Positions 24,425 to 31,993 of a DNA stretch of 50,740 bases are shown here, piece by piece. The position numbers were made by a program, and so were the translations under genes. A model generated the notes under the pieces. It was not told where the DNA came from. It saw only the letters and a list, made by a program, of their open reading frames with translations, and ran no database searches. The DNA comes from a virus, in IMG/VR virus record IMGVR_UViG_3300037628_000359, positions 1 through 50,740 of that record. One strand, given 5' to 3'. Every line of letters starts with the position of its first letter. Within the stretch, counting starts at the first letter, position 1.

Positions 24425-24801
24425 TGGCTAATTGGGATGATCTATTTAGTGGGGGGTTTACAGATACATCTATCGACCCATTGCAAAATATAGCCTCTGG
24501 TGTTACTGGTGATATATTTACGCCAGCAGCGCCAGCAGCAAATGAGAAGATTAGAATTACGGGGTTATGGGCTGGCGCTGCACAGGCAGGGATAACTATT
24601 GAGTTTGGTGGGGTAGAAAGGTTATCATTATCAACTATTGGCACTGCTATAAATACACCAAATACAGGGGAGTTTACTATTGGTGCTGCCACTACTATGT
24701 GTAACTACATAGAGGGCGGTATTGGTGAGTCACTTGTAATTAAAAAAAATGTAGGTAATACGGCGGCGGCAATAAGTGTCCTAATAAAATACGGAATGTA
24801 A
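24424..24801 (+). CDS. Small structural protein downstream of fibre gene
   Basis: A 125-residue Gly/Ala/Thr/Ile-rich beta protein starting MANWDDLFSGGFTDTSIDPL. One-base overlap with the fibre gene (TAATG) indicates coupling. Compact repeated strands (IRITGLWAGAAQAGITIEFGG) suggest a beta-sandwich such as a fibre tip or chaperone. Not recognised. Confidence 0.65.
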   Translation: MANWDDLFSGGFTDTSIDPLQNIASGVTGDIFTPAAPAANEKIRITGLWAGAAQAGITIEFGGVERLSLSTIGTAINTPNTGEFTIGAATTMCNYIEGGIGESLVIKKNVGNTAAAISVLIKYGM

Positions 24802-25320
24802 CTAAAACGCATACTCAACAAACAAGCCGACACCATACGTTTTAACCGTAGCTGCTGGCTTATCTTTTTCATAATACCGAGTAGCTTTTAACGATACAGA
24901 CCATTGATTATCTAAATTGTATTTAACACCTACTGTCGGGCCTAAATCAAAATCATGGTCAAGTCCTGAATAGTTACTACCAGTTAACCAGCCTTTGTAT
25001 TCATAATACCCAACACCCCAAAACGCAGACCAATCATTGACATCATATTTATACAGTATTTCCAATTCAAGAACTTTATCAGTTCTAACCGCCCACGCAC
25101 TACCAAAGCTATCTTTAGCAGAGTTACCTATACCGTAAGCCGCCCTAACGCCAAATCCTGCATCATTAAACGCAGATAATGATAGAGAGTGTATCTGTGT
25201 ATCAAAACGGGCTATATGGCCCCATGTATGTCTCACGTTTTGATAGCCGTAGCCGACTGAGTATTTAGTTGCTAACGCATGACTACTTAATAACATTAGC
25301 GGTATAATTAAATATTTCAT
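24802..25320 (-). CDS. Outer-membrane beta-barrel protein with signal peptide
   Basis: A 172-residue protein. MKYLIIPLMLLSSHALA is a classical Sec signal peptide ending in an A-x-A site. About eight alternating amphipathic strands with aromatic girdles follow (YSVGYGYQNV, AFWGVGYYEY, PTVGVKYNL, WSVSLKATRYY). The last strand ends GLFVEYAF, with the terminal Phe needed by the Bam machinery. Size fits eight-stranded Ail/Lom/OmpX-type barrels. Phage-encoded barrels of this kind alter the host surface. It is the last gene of the leftward operon and convergent with the tail operon. Confidence 0.85.
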   Translation of the reverse strand: MKYLIIPLMLLSSHALATKYSVGYGYQNVRHTWGHIARFDTQIHSLSLSAFNDAGFGVRAAYGIGNSAKDSFGSAWAVRTDKVLELEILYKYDVNDWSAFWGVGYYEYKGWLTGSNYSGLDHDFDLGPTVGVKYNLDNQWSVSLKATRYYEKDKPAATVKTYGVGLFVEYAF

Positions 25321-25359
25321 TTTCTTACCTTTTAGTTATAATTAACTTGTTTCATGATT

Positions 25360-25393
25360 AGCCGGTAGAATTCAGAGCCCTACTGGCTTTTTT
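25360..25393 (+). terminator. Rho-independent terminator facing right, against the leftward operon
   Basis: AGCCGGTAG, 11-nt loop, CTACTGGCT with one G-T pair, then TTTTTT on the plus strand. It would stop tail-operon readthrough after it has run antisense through the outer-membrane protein gene. Confidence 0.75.
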
Positions 25394-25820
25394 ATTTACA
25401 GCCTAACCAGCCAAAATAAGCAGCTGATCGCGTATCTTCGTTACTTCTACCTGTCCAGCCAGTCACTTTTTCAAACTGTGATTTATCCTTTTTCCACATC
25501 TTTGATATTTTATGATGAACTATTTTGACACCTTTGGATTCAAAAAAACGCTCCAACTCTAATTGTGCTTGCTTGCACATACCAATATTTTGAGCCATTT
25601 TTAGTTTCACATGGATATTTGCTTTTTTATCCCTCGCCATGAATGCCGCACTGACACCATTAACATCTTCAATGTGTACCTCAAAACTATCATCCCAATC
25701 GGTATAATTCATAATATCAACTAGTGACATGCATCGTAAATCAAGCAATTCACCATCACTATAAACTGCAATACCGTGCGCCTTACTGTCCGGATCGCAC
25801 CCAATGATAATTTTTGACAT
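25392..25820 (-). CDS. RuvC-like Holliday-junction resolvase (RNase H fold)
   Basis: A 142-residue protein. Catalytic acidic residues are in GCDPDSKAHGIAV (D9), VHIEDVNG (E51) and SNEDTRSAAYFGW (D130), the RuvC order. Lys-rich segment KISKMWKKDK may bind DNA. It is slightly shorter than RuvC (~170). It would resolve branched replication or recombination intermediates before packaging. Confidence 0.85.
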   Translation of the reverse strand: MSKIIIGCDPDSKAHGIAVYSDGELLDLRCMSLVDIMNYTDWDDSFEVHIEDVNGVSAAFMARDKKANIHVKLKMAQNIGMCKQAQLELERFFESKGVKIVHHKISKMWKKDKSQFEKVTGWTGRSNEDTRSAAYFGWLGCK

Positions 25821-25822
25821 AA

Positions 25823-26314
25823 TTAACTCCCGTGATTTTCATGAAAATTATATTTATTTATAGCTTTAGTCCTAGCCTTTGCCGCATCATCTATGTTGTG
25901 AAAGCAACCTAGGCTTTTCTTTTTTCCATCAACCATTATTTCAGCGGACCACTTACCTATCTGTTTATGCCACCAAACACCGGTTACACCACTGGTATTA
26001 TCTGATCTTTTTGAGATGTTTTTATTGTTTGTAGCCTTATCAACAACTCTTAAATTAACAATCCTGTTATCTGTTCTTATATGGTTTATGTGATCGATAT
26101 CACCATTGGGGAATCCACCATTTACATAAAGCCAAACAAGCCTGTGTTGCGTGTACATCTTATAGTTAATTCTTAACTGATAGTACCCGTCTTTATTTTT
26201 ACTAACTGGAATACTGCCTTTTTGAGCGCTACCGCAAGTGGTAATTAGTCGAGTAAACATTCCAGTATCAAAATCATAAGAAACAATCCCTTTAAGTTCG
26301 TCTTGAGTAATCAT
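25823..26314 (-). CDS. HNH homing-type endonuclease with AP2 domain, second copy
   Basis: A 163-residue protein. HNH core: HRLVWLYVNGGFPNGDIDHI, DNRIVNLRVV. AP2 part: SGVTGVWWHKQIGKWSAEI, LGCFHN. It is inserted 2 bp upstream of the RuvC-like gene and separated from the Ref-like gene by 57 bp. Same architecture as 2433-2912. Confidence 0.9.
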   Translation of the reverse strand: MITQDELKGIVSYDFDTGMFTRLITTCGSAQKGSIPVSKNKDGYYQLRINYKMYTQHRLVWLYVNGGFPNGDIDHINHIRTDNRIVNLRVVDKATNNKNISKRSDNTSGVTGVWWHKQIGKWSAEIMVDGKKKSLGCFHNIDDAAKARTKAINKYNFHENHGS

Positions 26315-26371
26315 AAATAAACCTTTTTACTTAATAGGTATTAAGTATAACACAAGAATACTCTATAATAC

Positions 26372-26740
26372 CTATAACATCTCCATGACTTGTTTTAACA
26401 AATCCTGCTCGCTACCATAACTATTTTCCCATGCTTTACGTCCAGCGTGAACAGCAACACCATAACCGCCTGTTCGATGATGTCCGTGACACAAAGGTAT
26501 AACTTCATAGTTTGAAGCGCGTTTACCCATCGTTCCGTTGCCTATGTGATGAATTTCCGCTGGCACATCAAACGCAAATCCATTATTGCAAACAATACAG
26601 CCTAATTCTGCCACTTTAGACATGTGCTTTTTTTCTTTTACGGTCGATTGTTTACTCAATTTCAAATGCTCCAAACTGTTGACTATTACTATTTTAATTT
26701 CTTGCTTAACCAAACTAAGCCACCCAAGAATAAATTTCAA
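26372..26740 (-). CDS. Ref-like RecA-dependent HNH nuclease
   Basis: The core is C-terminal: VAELGCIVCNNGF, then AEIHHIGNGTMGKRA, then VIPLCHGHHRTGG, then HAGRKAWENSYGS. This matches the phage P1 Ref family, which cuts DNA at RecA-made D-loops. The conserved region begins near STVKEKKHMSKVAELGC; the true start may be a TTG or GTG downstream of the ATG at 26740, because the first ~25 residues overlap the next small gene and look non-conserved. Neighbours RuvC-like and MazG-like fit a recombination set. Confidence 0.8.
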   Translation of the reverse strand: MKFILGWLSLVKQEIKIVIVNSLEHLKLSKQSTVKEKKHMSKVAELGCIVCNNGFAFDVPAEIHHIGNGTMGKRASNYEVIPLCHGHHRTGGYGVAVHAGRKAWENSYGSEQDLLKQVMEML

Positions 26741-26807
26741 CTAACGCTATTGCTGTAATAAAAACAATAAGCGCCATTTGTAATCTTGCTTTTGCTTGTT
26801 TTGTCAC
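26715..26807 (-). CDS. Tiny membrane protein, 30 aa (GTG start)
   Basis: GTG start with TAGGAG 8 bp upstream; product has a single hydrophobic helix (MALIVFITAIALVEIYSW). It overlaps the 5' end of the Ref-like gene. The strong Shine-Dalgarno site is the main support. Confidence 0.5.
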   Translation of the reverse strand: MTKQAKARLQMALIVFITAIALVEIYSWVA

Positions 26808-26824
26808 GTTATTTCTCCTATTAG

Positions 26825-27028
26825 CTAATCAAATATTCTCTGGCAAATTCTAAACTTAAAATGCAACTCGTCATGAATTCTTCTGGTGTTACTTTGCCAA
26901 CCATAACGCCACCAAACCGATCGATCTAAATCCCAGTGATTTCGGTCTCTCTTTATAATAACGACATACCAAAACCAATATTCAAAAACTTTGAGTTTGC
27001 ATTTAATATATTTAAGTAAATTGATCAT
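26825..27028 (-). CDS. Hypothetical protein, 67 aa
   Basis: Very aromatic and basic (FEYWFWYVVIIKRDRNHWDL, W-WRYGWQ). Preceded by TAGGAGGGGTT in the repeated TAGCTAATAGGAG spacer. Not recognised. Confidence 0.6.
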   Translation of the reverse strand: MINLLKYIKCKLKVFEYWFWYVVIIKRDRNHWDLDRSVWWRYGWQSNTRRIHDELHFKFRICQRIFD

Positions 27029-27039
27029 AACCCCTCCTA

Positions 27040-27243
27040 TTAGCTAAATTTCCATTTATGAGTAATACCATACCTAATAGCGAAAAATCCAAGTACAACA
27101 CCGCGCAAAGGTAATCCATCATACTTATGAGAATAACATTCAAATGAAATAGGCCAATTAAACTCAATAAGAATAAAGCCAGTGCCGATATTTGTATCGC
27201 CACCCTTGTATAATTTACGCCATTTTTCCCACTCATACTTCAT
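27040..27243 (-). CDS. Hypothetical phage protein, 67 aa
   Basis: Starts MKYEWEKWRKLYKGG; the second half CYSHKYDGLPLRGVVLGFFA resembles short phage proteins with an HYDG...L..G core. An overlapping frame at 27012-27236 is rejected because this frame has the spacer/SD arrangement of its neighbours. Function unknown. Confidence 0.65.
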   Translation of the reverse strand: MKYEWEKWRKLYKGGDTNIGTGFILIEFNWPISFECYSHKYDGLPLRGVVLGFFAIRYGITHKWKFS

Positions 27244-27245
27244 GG

Positions 27246-27449
27246 TTATTGTCCTTTTTCTCGTATTTTGTTTTTATTAGCAGAATTATCATTTAGCCAG
27301 TGCATTGTTGAGCAGTTTTTACATGTTAATACTGTCTCATACTGTATGGTTGTTTCTTCTGCGTTAGCGGGGTATTCTTTGTGCTTGTATTCAAACTCAT
27401 CATTACAACCACAGTTACCGCAAATAACGTGTAATCTTGCTCTGACCAT
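27246..27449 (-). CDS. Zinc-ribbon protein, 67 aa
   Basis: CGNCGC near residue 10 and CKNC near residue 43 form two zinc knuckles ~30 residues apart, with an acidic linker. It ends 3 bp before the next gene. Small phage zinc ribbons often bind host transcription proteins, but no family is recognised here. Confidence 0.7.
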   Translation of the reverse strand: MVRARLHVICGNCGCNDEFEYKHKEYPANAEETTIQYETVLTCKNCSTMHWLNDNSANKNKIREKGQ

Positions 27450-27475
27450 CTTCTTTCTCCTATTAGCTATAATGG

Positions 27476-27679
27476 TTAACTACACGGATCTAAGTTCATT
27501 AAATACTCTGACAACTCATTAATAAGCTTTGTTGCCTCAAATTTATTTAATTCATAATTATTAGTAATAGTCTCAAAAGTGTGGCCACCATCTGATGAGC
27601 AATCACTTTCTTGTGTAATAAATATTTCTAAAAAATGATTATTAATAACTGTTTCGAATTCACCGTTTTTTGATTTCAT
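27476..27679 (-). CDS. Hypothetical protein, 67 aa
   Basis: Acidic Asn/Glu-rich protein starting MKSKNGEFETVINNHFLEIF. Good spacing in the leftward operon; AAGGGGGAGTT precedes the ATG. Not recognised. Confidence 0.65.
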   Translation of the reverse strand: MKSKNGEFETVINNHFLEIFITQESDCSSDGGHTFETITNNYELNKFEATKLINELSEYLMNLDPCS

Positions 27680-27688
27680 AACTCCCCC

Positions 27689-28054
27689 TTAATAGCTTTT
27701 GCCATTAACTTTTTTACGATTTTCTTTTTTATGATCTGGTCGAGTGGCGTTGTATTCAAGTTTTTCCACAATAGCACCACCAAGATCAAGATTTAACGCA
27801 CCGGCTAAGTCGGCAATTCTTATCATTGCATCAGCCAATTCGACCTCAATCATTGCTCTGTGCGGCAATTTATCATCCATTAAGTTTTTGCGATCACCTT
27901 CCATAGCTTCAGCGATTTCAGAAACAATCAGCATTAAGCATCTAGGCACGGTTTCCCAAGTTTTTTCTCTATCCCACCAACCCGCTTTTGAAGCTGCCCC
28001 GTGTGAACTATCAACTAATTCTTGTACGTATTCTTTTAATTTTGCTTTACTCAT
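27689..28054 (-). CDS. MazG-like nucleotide pyrophosphohydrolase
   Basis: A 121-residue protein. Metal-binding pattern of the all-alpha NTP-PPase fold: SEIAEAMEGDRK (E-x2-E around residue 46), then EVELADAMIRIADL (E-x3-D around 71). It would hydrolyse (d)NTPs, possibly (p)ppGpp-related alarmones as proposed for phage MazG. GTGATATG precedes the start. Confidence 0.87.
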   Translation of the reverse strand: MSKAKLKEYVQELVDSSHGAASKAGWWDREKTWETVPRCLMLIVSEIAEAMEGDRKNLMDDKLPHRAMIEVELADAMIRIADLAGALNLDLGGAIVEKLEYNATRPDHKKENRKKVNGKSY

Positions 28055-28063
28055 ATCACCCTC

Positions 28064-28312
28064 TCAACTTATCAACTTATCACTAATTAAATTAAAAATG
28101 GTTACTCGTTTACCGTGGCTATGGTTATGCTGCACTCTCGTTAGTGCTGACATTTCCTTAATGGCTCTTTTTGATAAAACGGGGTTTGGGCGGCGACCCA
28201 AATCAGGAGTTTCTTTACTCTGACTGAGTAATTGAACACAGGCCCCGTTATCCATGAAAATATCTATTTCAGTTATGGTGTACGAGTGCCGGCCAATTTT
28301 TAACGTAATCAT
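28064..28312 (-). CDS. Hypothetical protein, 82 aa
   Basis: Starts MITLKIGRHSYTITEIDIFM; the middle SKETPDLGRRPNPVLSKRA and the C-terminal TRVQHNHSHGKRVTIF are basic, suggesting nucleic-acid binding. GGGGTTAAT precedes. Not recognised. Confidence 0.65.
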   Translation of the reverse strand: MITLKIGRHSYTITEIDIFMDNGACVQLLSQSKETPDLGRRPNPVLSKRAIKEMSALTRVQHNHSHGKRVTIFNLISDKLIS

Positions 28313-28417
28313 ATTAACCCCAAGTATTCTAATTAAATTTATGCGCCTAACTCAAAACAGGGTGCTGATCTTACGGGTAGCAGTTCAAGTTAGACGACTT
28401 TACGCTAGCTAGGCGAT

Positions 28418-28633
28418 TTATTTTTTAGTTGAATCAATGCCGTTTTGAGTTGCATAATTAAGCTCACTAACTACTGAGCGAGCTTGCATAATTGCTTGTT
28501 CAATAATCCGATCTGAACAAGCAAAAGCATTAACAACTATTCCGCAATTTTTCTCATTTAGCGACTCTGATACTTTGCTTTTTAAAATCATATATTCAGC
28601 GACTTGATCGCATAAACCTGTATTACTGGCCAT
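28418..28633 (-). CDS. Hypothetical protein, 71 aa
   Basis: Helical protein (GLCDQVAEYMILKSKVSESL). Its start shares one base with the preceding stop. The ~105-bp gap after it (28313-28417) holds no gene that I can see. Not recognised. Confidence 0.65.
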   Translation of the reverse strand: MASNTGLCDQVAEYMILKSKVSESLNEKNCGIVVNAFACSDRIIEQAIMQARSVVSELNYATQNGIDSTKK

Positions 28634-28851
28634 TACCTTTCCTTAATTGATAAATTATTGTTAATACATTCCAATTCATCACAATGATGAATAATTTCTG
28701 TACTTAACGAGTTACGCAGGGTTTTGACCTCAGCTTCAAGCGCTTTAATTTGTTCATCTTTAGCATTAGCGCGACGAATAAATTTACTGAATTGCTCGGC
28801 AACCTCTTCATCAACTTCATAAGGTAGATTGTTAATATTTACTGTTGCCAT
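28633..28851 (-). CDS. Hypothetical coiled-coil protein, 72 aa
   Basis: Starts MATVNINNLPYEVDEEVAEQ, followed by a heptad-like helix (KDEQIKALEAEVKTLRNSL). It resembles small phage proteins with a V-INN-PYEVD-EVA N-terminus. Function unknown. Confidence 0.7.
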   Translation of the reverse strand: MATVNINNLPYEVDEEVAEQFSKFIRRANAKDEQIKALEAEVKTLRNSLSTEIIHHCDELECINNNLSIKER

Positions 28852-28859
28852 ACTAACCT

Positions 28860-29075
28860 CTACGTTAATGTAATTAAGAATGGAGAGTATTCAAAAATCA
28901 ACTTCCATCCATAATAAATAGCAATCCCTAAAAGTATTGTTGCGACCTTGCCATACCATTTTGTCGGTACACCACCAATATTGTATTGTGGTAATGTCTG
29001 CGTACAAATCAGAAAGTAAAAACCTGTACCAAATAAACCAACAATAAATAAAAATATAAATCCAATAATAGCCAT
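28860..29075 (-). CDS. Membrane protein, 71 aa, two helices
   Basis: Start chosen at 29075 (MAIIGFIFLFIVGLFG) with AAGGGA upstream; an in-frame ATG at 29147 lies inside the preceding gene. Two hydrophobic helices with a polar loop (CTQTLPQYNIGGVPTKWYGK). Not recognised. Confidence 0.65.
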   Translation of the reverse strand: MAIIGFIFLFIVGLFGTGFYFLICTQTLPQYNIGGVPTKWYGKVATILLGIAIYYGWKLIFEYSPFLITLT

Positions 29076-29085
29076 AATTATTCCC

Positions 29086-29304
29086 TTAGTTTTCCAACTG
29101 ATTTGATAGTTGCAATTTAAGCCGTTTAAGTTCATAAAAATCAACACGCTTAACTACGCCAAAATCACTTAAGTTAATAATTACATCCTGTTTTAAATCT
29201 GAGCCAAGCAAGAAGCATTTTAGCCAAAAAAATCTAGCTTCTGAATCAAAGCGCCATAACCATCTAAACGCTTGGTATTTATTCATAGCGGTAACTCTAA
29301 GCAT
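29086..29304 (-). CDS. Hypothetical protein, up to 72 aa
   Basis: Aromatic and basic (MNKYQAFRWLWRFDSEARFF; YELKRLKLQLSNQLEN). Two starts are possible: 29304 (AGGG upstream) or 29286 (MNKYQAF). Not recognised. Confidence 0.6.
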   Translation of the reverse strand: MLRVTAMNKYQAFRWLWRFDSEARFFWLKCFLLGSDLKQDVIINLSDFGVVKRVDFYELKRLKLQLSNQLEN

Positions 29305-29315
29305 GGTAAGTACCC

Positions 29316-29585
29316 TTATTTCAAAGCCGTATTAAGTTTAGCTTTAACTTCGTTCAAATCAGATAAACGATGAAACACGCCGACTAAATCAGGGTGTTCG
29401 CCAATGATTAATTGATAGGTATGGCGAGTATCAGCAAAGACAGCGGCTAGATGTTTAATACCATCACGAACGATTGTAAAAACAGCTATAGGAGCTTCGT
29501 CGTTAGCAGCGATAATCAGCGCTTTAATTTCTTTGATTCCCTTAGGGTGAAACATTTCTGTTGTTGATATAAATTTGTATGGCAT
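29316..29585 (-). CDS. Hypothetical protein, 89 aa
   Basis: Start chosen at 29585 (MPYKFISTTEMFHPKG) with AAAGGA 9 bp upstream; the frame is open further but that part overlaps the structured element. A compact alpha/beta domain is likely (ALIIAANDEAPIAVFTIVRD). Not recognised. Confidence 0.65.
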   Translation of the reverse strand: MPYKFISTTEMFHPKGIKEIKALIIAANDEAPIAVFTIVRDGIKHLAAVFADTRHTYQLIIGEHPDLVGVFHRLSDLNEVKAKLNTALK

Positions 29586-29612
29586 GGTAAATCCTTTATT
29601 TGATTTATTGGC

Positions 29613-29791
29613 AGTCTGTATTAAAAATGAGTTAGGTAGGTCGTAACCCCTACTAAGAGTCGCTTTCGACACCAGAGTTTTTTTAAGCCGTACTCAAGAG
29701 GTATTGTTGCTAACCAAAACCTCAAACGTAAAGTGCTTTTCTTTTAAGCGATTCTACTTTCAGCGCCGCTAACTCATTTTTAATACAGACT
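29613..29791. ncRNA. Structured intergenic element A with 23-bp perfect terminal stem
   Basis: Bases 29613-29635 and 29769-29791 are perfect inverted repeats (AGTCTGTATTAAAAATGAG... and its complement) enclosing 133 bp. Inside are further hairpins: GTAGG/CCTAC, GTCG-CTTT-CGAC, GAGT/ACTC, GAGGT/ACCTC, GCTT/AAGC. The 29586-29886 gap has no supported gene, so this element is its main content. The terminal stem closely matches that of element B (35771-35883). Confidence 0.6.
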
Positions 29792-29886
29792 ATTGTTTTG
29801 AGGCTTTAATTATTAGCCTTAACTGTTGAATTGTAAAAGGATTTCTTAGAACCAATAAGCATAAAGAAAAGATTAATATAACCAGA

Positions 29887-30330
29887 TTAAAACCAACTCA
29901 ACAATTGATTAATAACGTTATCATCAGCACCATCATTAAATATATTATCTAGTGCCGCTTGAGTCATTCGTTTATAAAATACTTGCCTTTCATCATCCGG
30001 CATTGACTCGTATTTCAAGCTTAAAGGCACTATTTCAAAGTGTATTCCATCACGGTTAAATACTTGCTTATGGTAACCGGCTGCAATGGTTAACTTGCGC
30101 CTGGTGCGGTCAAATTGATACTGGCATTTACTAGCCTCCATATCACCGTAATAGTAATTAGTGCAAAATTTAAAAAAGCCGAATATTTTTTTGTGAAGTT
30201 CGTAGTTATGATTAACTTTAACATCAGCGCTATAAACATCGCCTTTTTTAAGTTTGGCTATCTTGAGTTCGGCCTCTTCATCTACCGGCCAAAATTTACC
30301 ATTAGCGGTTTTAATAAAATTAATTATCAT
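29887..30330 (-). CDS. DUF1367-like protein
   Basis: A 147-residue protein. MIINFIKTANGKFWPVDEEA, KLKKGDVYSADVKVNHNYEL and HKKIFGFFKF match the start of the DUF1367 family found in the nin-like regions of lambdoid phages. Role unknown, usually beside recombination and modification genes. It overlaps the cytosine methyltransferase stop by 4 bp. Confidence 0.7.
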   Translation of the reverse strand: MIINFIKTANGKFWPVDEEAELKIAKLKKGDVYSADVKVNHNYELHKKIFGFFKFCTNYYYGDMEASKCQYQFDRTRRKLTIAAGYHKQVFNRDGIHFEIVPLSLKYESMPDDERQVFYKRMTQAALDNIFNDGADDNVINQLLSWF

Positions 30331-31265
30331 AATAAACCTTTAAAAATATGCACTATCACATCGTGAGTCCATCCATTGCCAAGCATCTTGTATAATTGAG
30401 TATTACTAATACCTGAATTTAATAGTGTATCTATGTGGCGCTCTGGTACTGTTTGTAGTCTTGCGCATTCGCGTGGAGTAAGTTGCCGGCATAGTCCTTT
30501 ATCCCTCATCTCGCTAAACGCACCAGATTGTGTCGCTAGCGCCGGCCGGCCATCTCCGTTAATTCCTTTATAGTAAGCAACCGTTAAGCATAAAAACTTA
30601 TCGCCGCCGGTTAAATTTATTTGTCTTGGTGTACCCTTTCGTACCGTGGCTGGTTTAAGATCTATATCTGACGGCTCAATTACCGACTTATAAGTAATTC
30701 CACTTTCAACTGGTTGCTCAATCCCGGCAATATTTGTCCAATAATATCTAACGCGATTCTGAGCGCTTACCAGGGCGCTGTTAATACAAATAGGATTAAC
30801 ACCAAACAAATTATTAATGTAATCAAGAAACTCTTTTTTCATCTTGACGTTTTCAAACATAAATTTAACCGGTTTTTTTCCTACCGCAGCGCGACATAAA
30901 TTAATTTGCTTCCATATACTTATTAAATCGTGAACTAATGCGCCGCGGGGGTCGTTATCACCTTTTTGTTTTCCTGCCATAGACCACGCCTGGCATGGGA
31001 AACCTGCCAGTAATAAATCAACATCACCTAAATCAAAGTCTTGATTGATAAATTCCCAATCCTGCCACTTAGTCATATCACCCAATTGAATTGTGTCCGG
31101 GAATAAAAGTTGCGCTGCGAGTATTGCGTGTTTATCAATTTCGCTAGAATAATAATTAGCAACCGGTATGTTTAAAGTTTCTAATGCCATTCGCCCAAAG
31201 CTCATGCCGTTAAATAAACTCAATACGGTTATTTCATCGGTTACTTTCAATTTTTTATCATTCAT
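30327..31265 (-). CDS. DNA (cytosine-5) methyltransferase
   Basis: A 312-residue protein with C5-methyltransferase motifs in order: LSLFNGMSFGRMAL (I), LLLAGFPCQAWSMAG (IV, catalytic Cys), FENVK (VI), ALVSAQNRVRYYW (VIII), RQLTPRECARLQ and YKMLGNGWTHDVI (X). A solitary enzyme without a nuclease, so probably anti-restriction. Same leftward operon as two adenine methyltransferases. Confidence 0.93.
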   Translation of the reverse strand: MNDKKLKVTDEITVLSLFNGMSFGRMALETLNIPVANYYSSEIDKHAILAAQLLFPDTIQLGDMTKWQDWEFINQDFDLGDVDLLLAGFPCQAWSMAGKQKGDNDPRGALVHDLISIWKQINLCRAAVGKKPVKFMFENVKMKKEFLDYINNLFGVNPICINSALVSAQNRVRYYWTNIAGIEQPVESGITYKSVIEPSDIDLKPATVRKGTPRQINLTGGDKFLCLTVAYYKGINGDGRPALATQSGAFSEMRDKGLCRQLTPRECARLQTVPERHIDTLLNSGISNTQLYKMLGNGWTHDVIVHIFKGLL

Positions 31266-31307
31266 TGTATTATCCAGTTGTTGTTATTGCTGTTGCTCAA
31301 GTGTTTT

Positions 31308-31339
31308 GCCGCTATCCTTTATTGAATAGCGGCTTTTTT
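31308..31339 (+). terminator. Rho-independent terminator on plus strand, opposing the leftward operon
   Basis: GCCGCTAT, 10-nt loop, ATAGCGGC, then TTTTTTA. The T tract is only on the plus strand, although both neighbouring genes run left. It would stop antisense transcription entering from the other direction. Confidence 0.75.
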
Positions 31340-31871
31340 ATTTTCCATACAATTCTTTTTTAGTAATATAAGTTGTAACCCTTGCGCCAATTTTGAACGG
31401 GTTAAATATCAAAACAAATTGCGGTTTATTATTTTGTTTGCCGGGATTACCTTCAGCATCATGAAATGCGATTCTTCCGATAGAATAACCACCTGATTCT
31501 TTTTCATCACCGATAAGAAAACGAACTTCGCTTAAAAACTTAATAGCTTCAGCGAACCAACTAACACTAGTATCAGCATTAAGCACCATGACAACGCCAA
31601 GCCCTTTTGATTGAGCTAAAACCGCTTGTTTAACCCATGGCATTGGCTTTGAATAAGGTGGATTACAATAAACATACTTAGTTGAAACACTATCAGTAAA
31701 ATAAGTTTTTATTTCTTCATCCCAATCAAAGCTAAGGCTATCTTGATTTTCAGTAAATCCAATAGAACAAAGTTGATTTTCTCTATTGCAAGCCATGTCA
31801 GCCACAAAGTTAAATTCTTTATTCAAAGTATTGAACACTTCAGGCGGAGTCCGCCAATTATCATTTGACAT
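31338..31871 (-). CDS. Phage N-6-adenine methyltransferase (Dam family)
   Basis: A 177-residue protein. N-terminal DNWRTPPEVFNTLNKEF and VADMACNREN, catalytic VYCNPPYSKPMPWVK (NPPY motif). This is the short phage DNA-N6-adenine methyltransferase family. One-base overlap with the preceding small gene. Confidence 0.9.
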   Translation of the reverse strand: MSNDNWRTPPEVFNTLNKEFNFVADMACNRENQLCSIGFTENQDSLSFDWDEEIKTYFTDSVSTKYVYCNPPYSKPMPWVKQAVLAQSKGLGVVMVLNADTSVSWFAEAIKFLSEVRFLIGDEKESGGYSIGRIAFHDAEGNPGKQNNKPQFVLIFNPFKIGARVTTYITKKELYGK

Positions 31872-31993
31872 TAGCGAATAACTCCTTCAATTTTGGCTTT
31901 GTTATAGCCAGCCATATATAAAATGATGTTTCCAACAGGGTTGGGTTCTAAACCTAGCAAGCCATCTTGGAAACCTATGTTGTAATAAATCAT
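31871..31993 (-). CDS. Hypothetical phage protein, 40 aa
   Basis: Starts MIYYNIGFQDGLLGLEPNP and ends with YMAGYNKAKIEG; a Y--GF-DG...P-P...Y--GY--A pattern seen in small phage proteins. Linked by ATGA overlap to the preceding gene. Chosen over a longer overlapping frame at 31902-32087. Confidence 0.65.
   Translation of the reverse strand: MIYYNIGFQDGLLGLEPNPVGNIILYMAGYNKAKIEGVIR

Noticed and set aside
27012-27236. Hydrophobic leftward frame of 74 codons
   Set aside because: It overlaps 27040-27243 almost entirely in another frame. The latter has the operon's usual spacer and a phage-like sequence.
29613-29791. Insertion sequence or transposon
   Set aside because: Inverted repeats are present but no transposase and no flanking target duplication; a structured RNA fits better, though a tiny mobile element is not excluded.
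31308-31339. Terminator of the leftward methyltransferase operon
   Set aside because: The T tract is on the opposite strand, so it cannot end leftward transcription efficiently.
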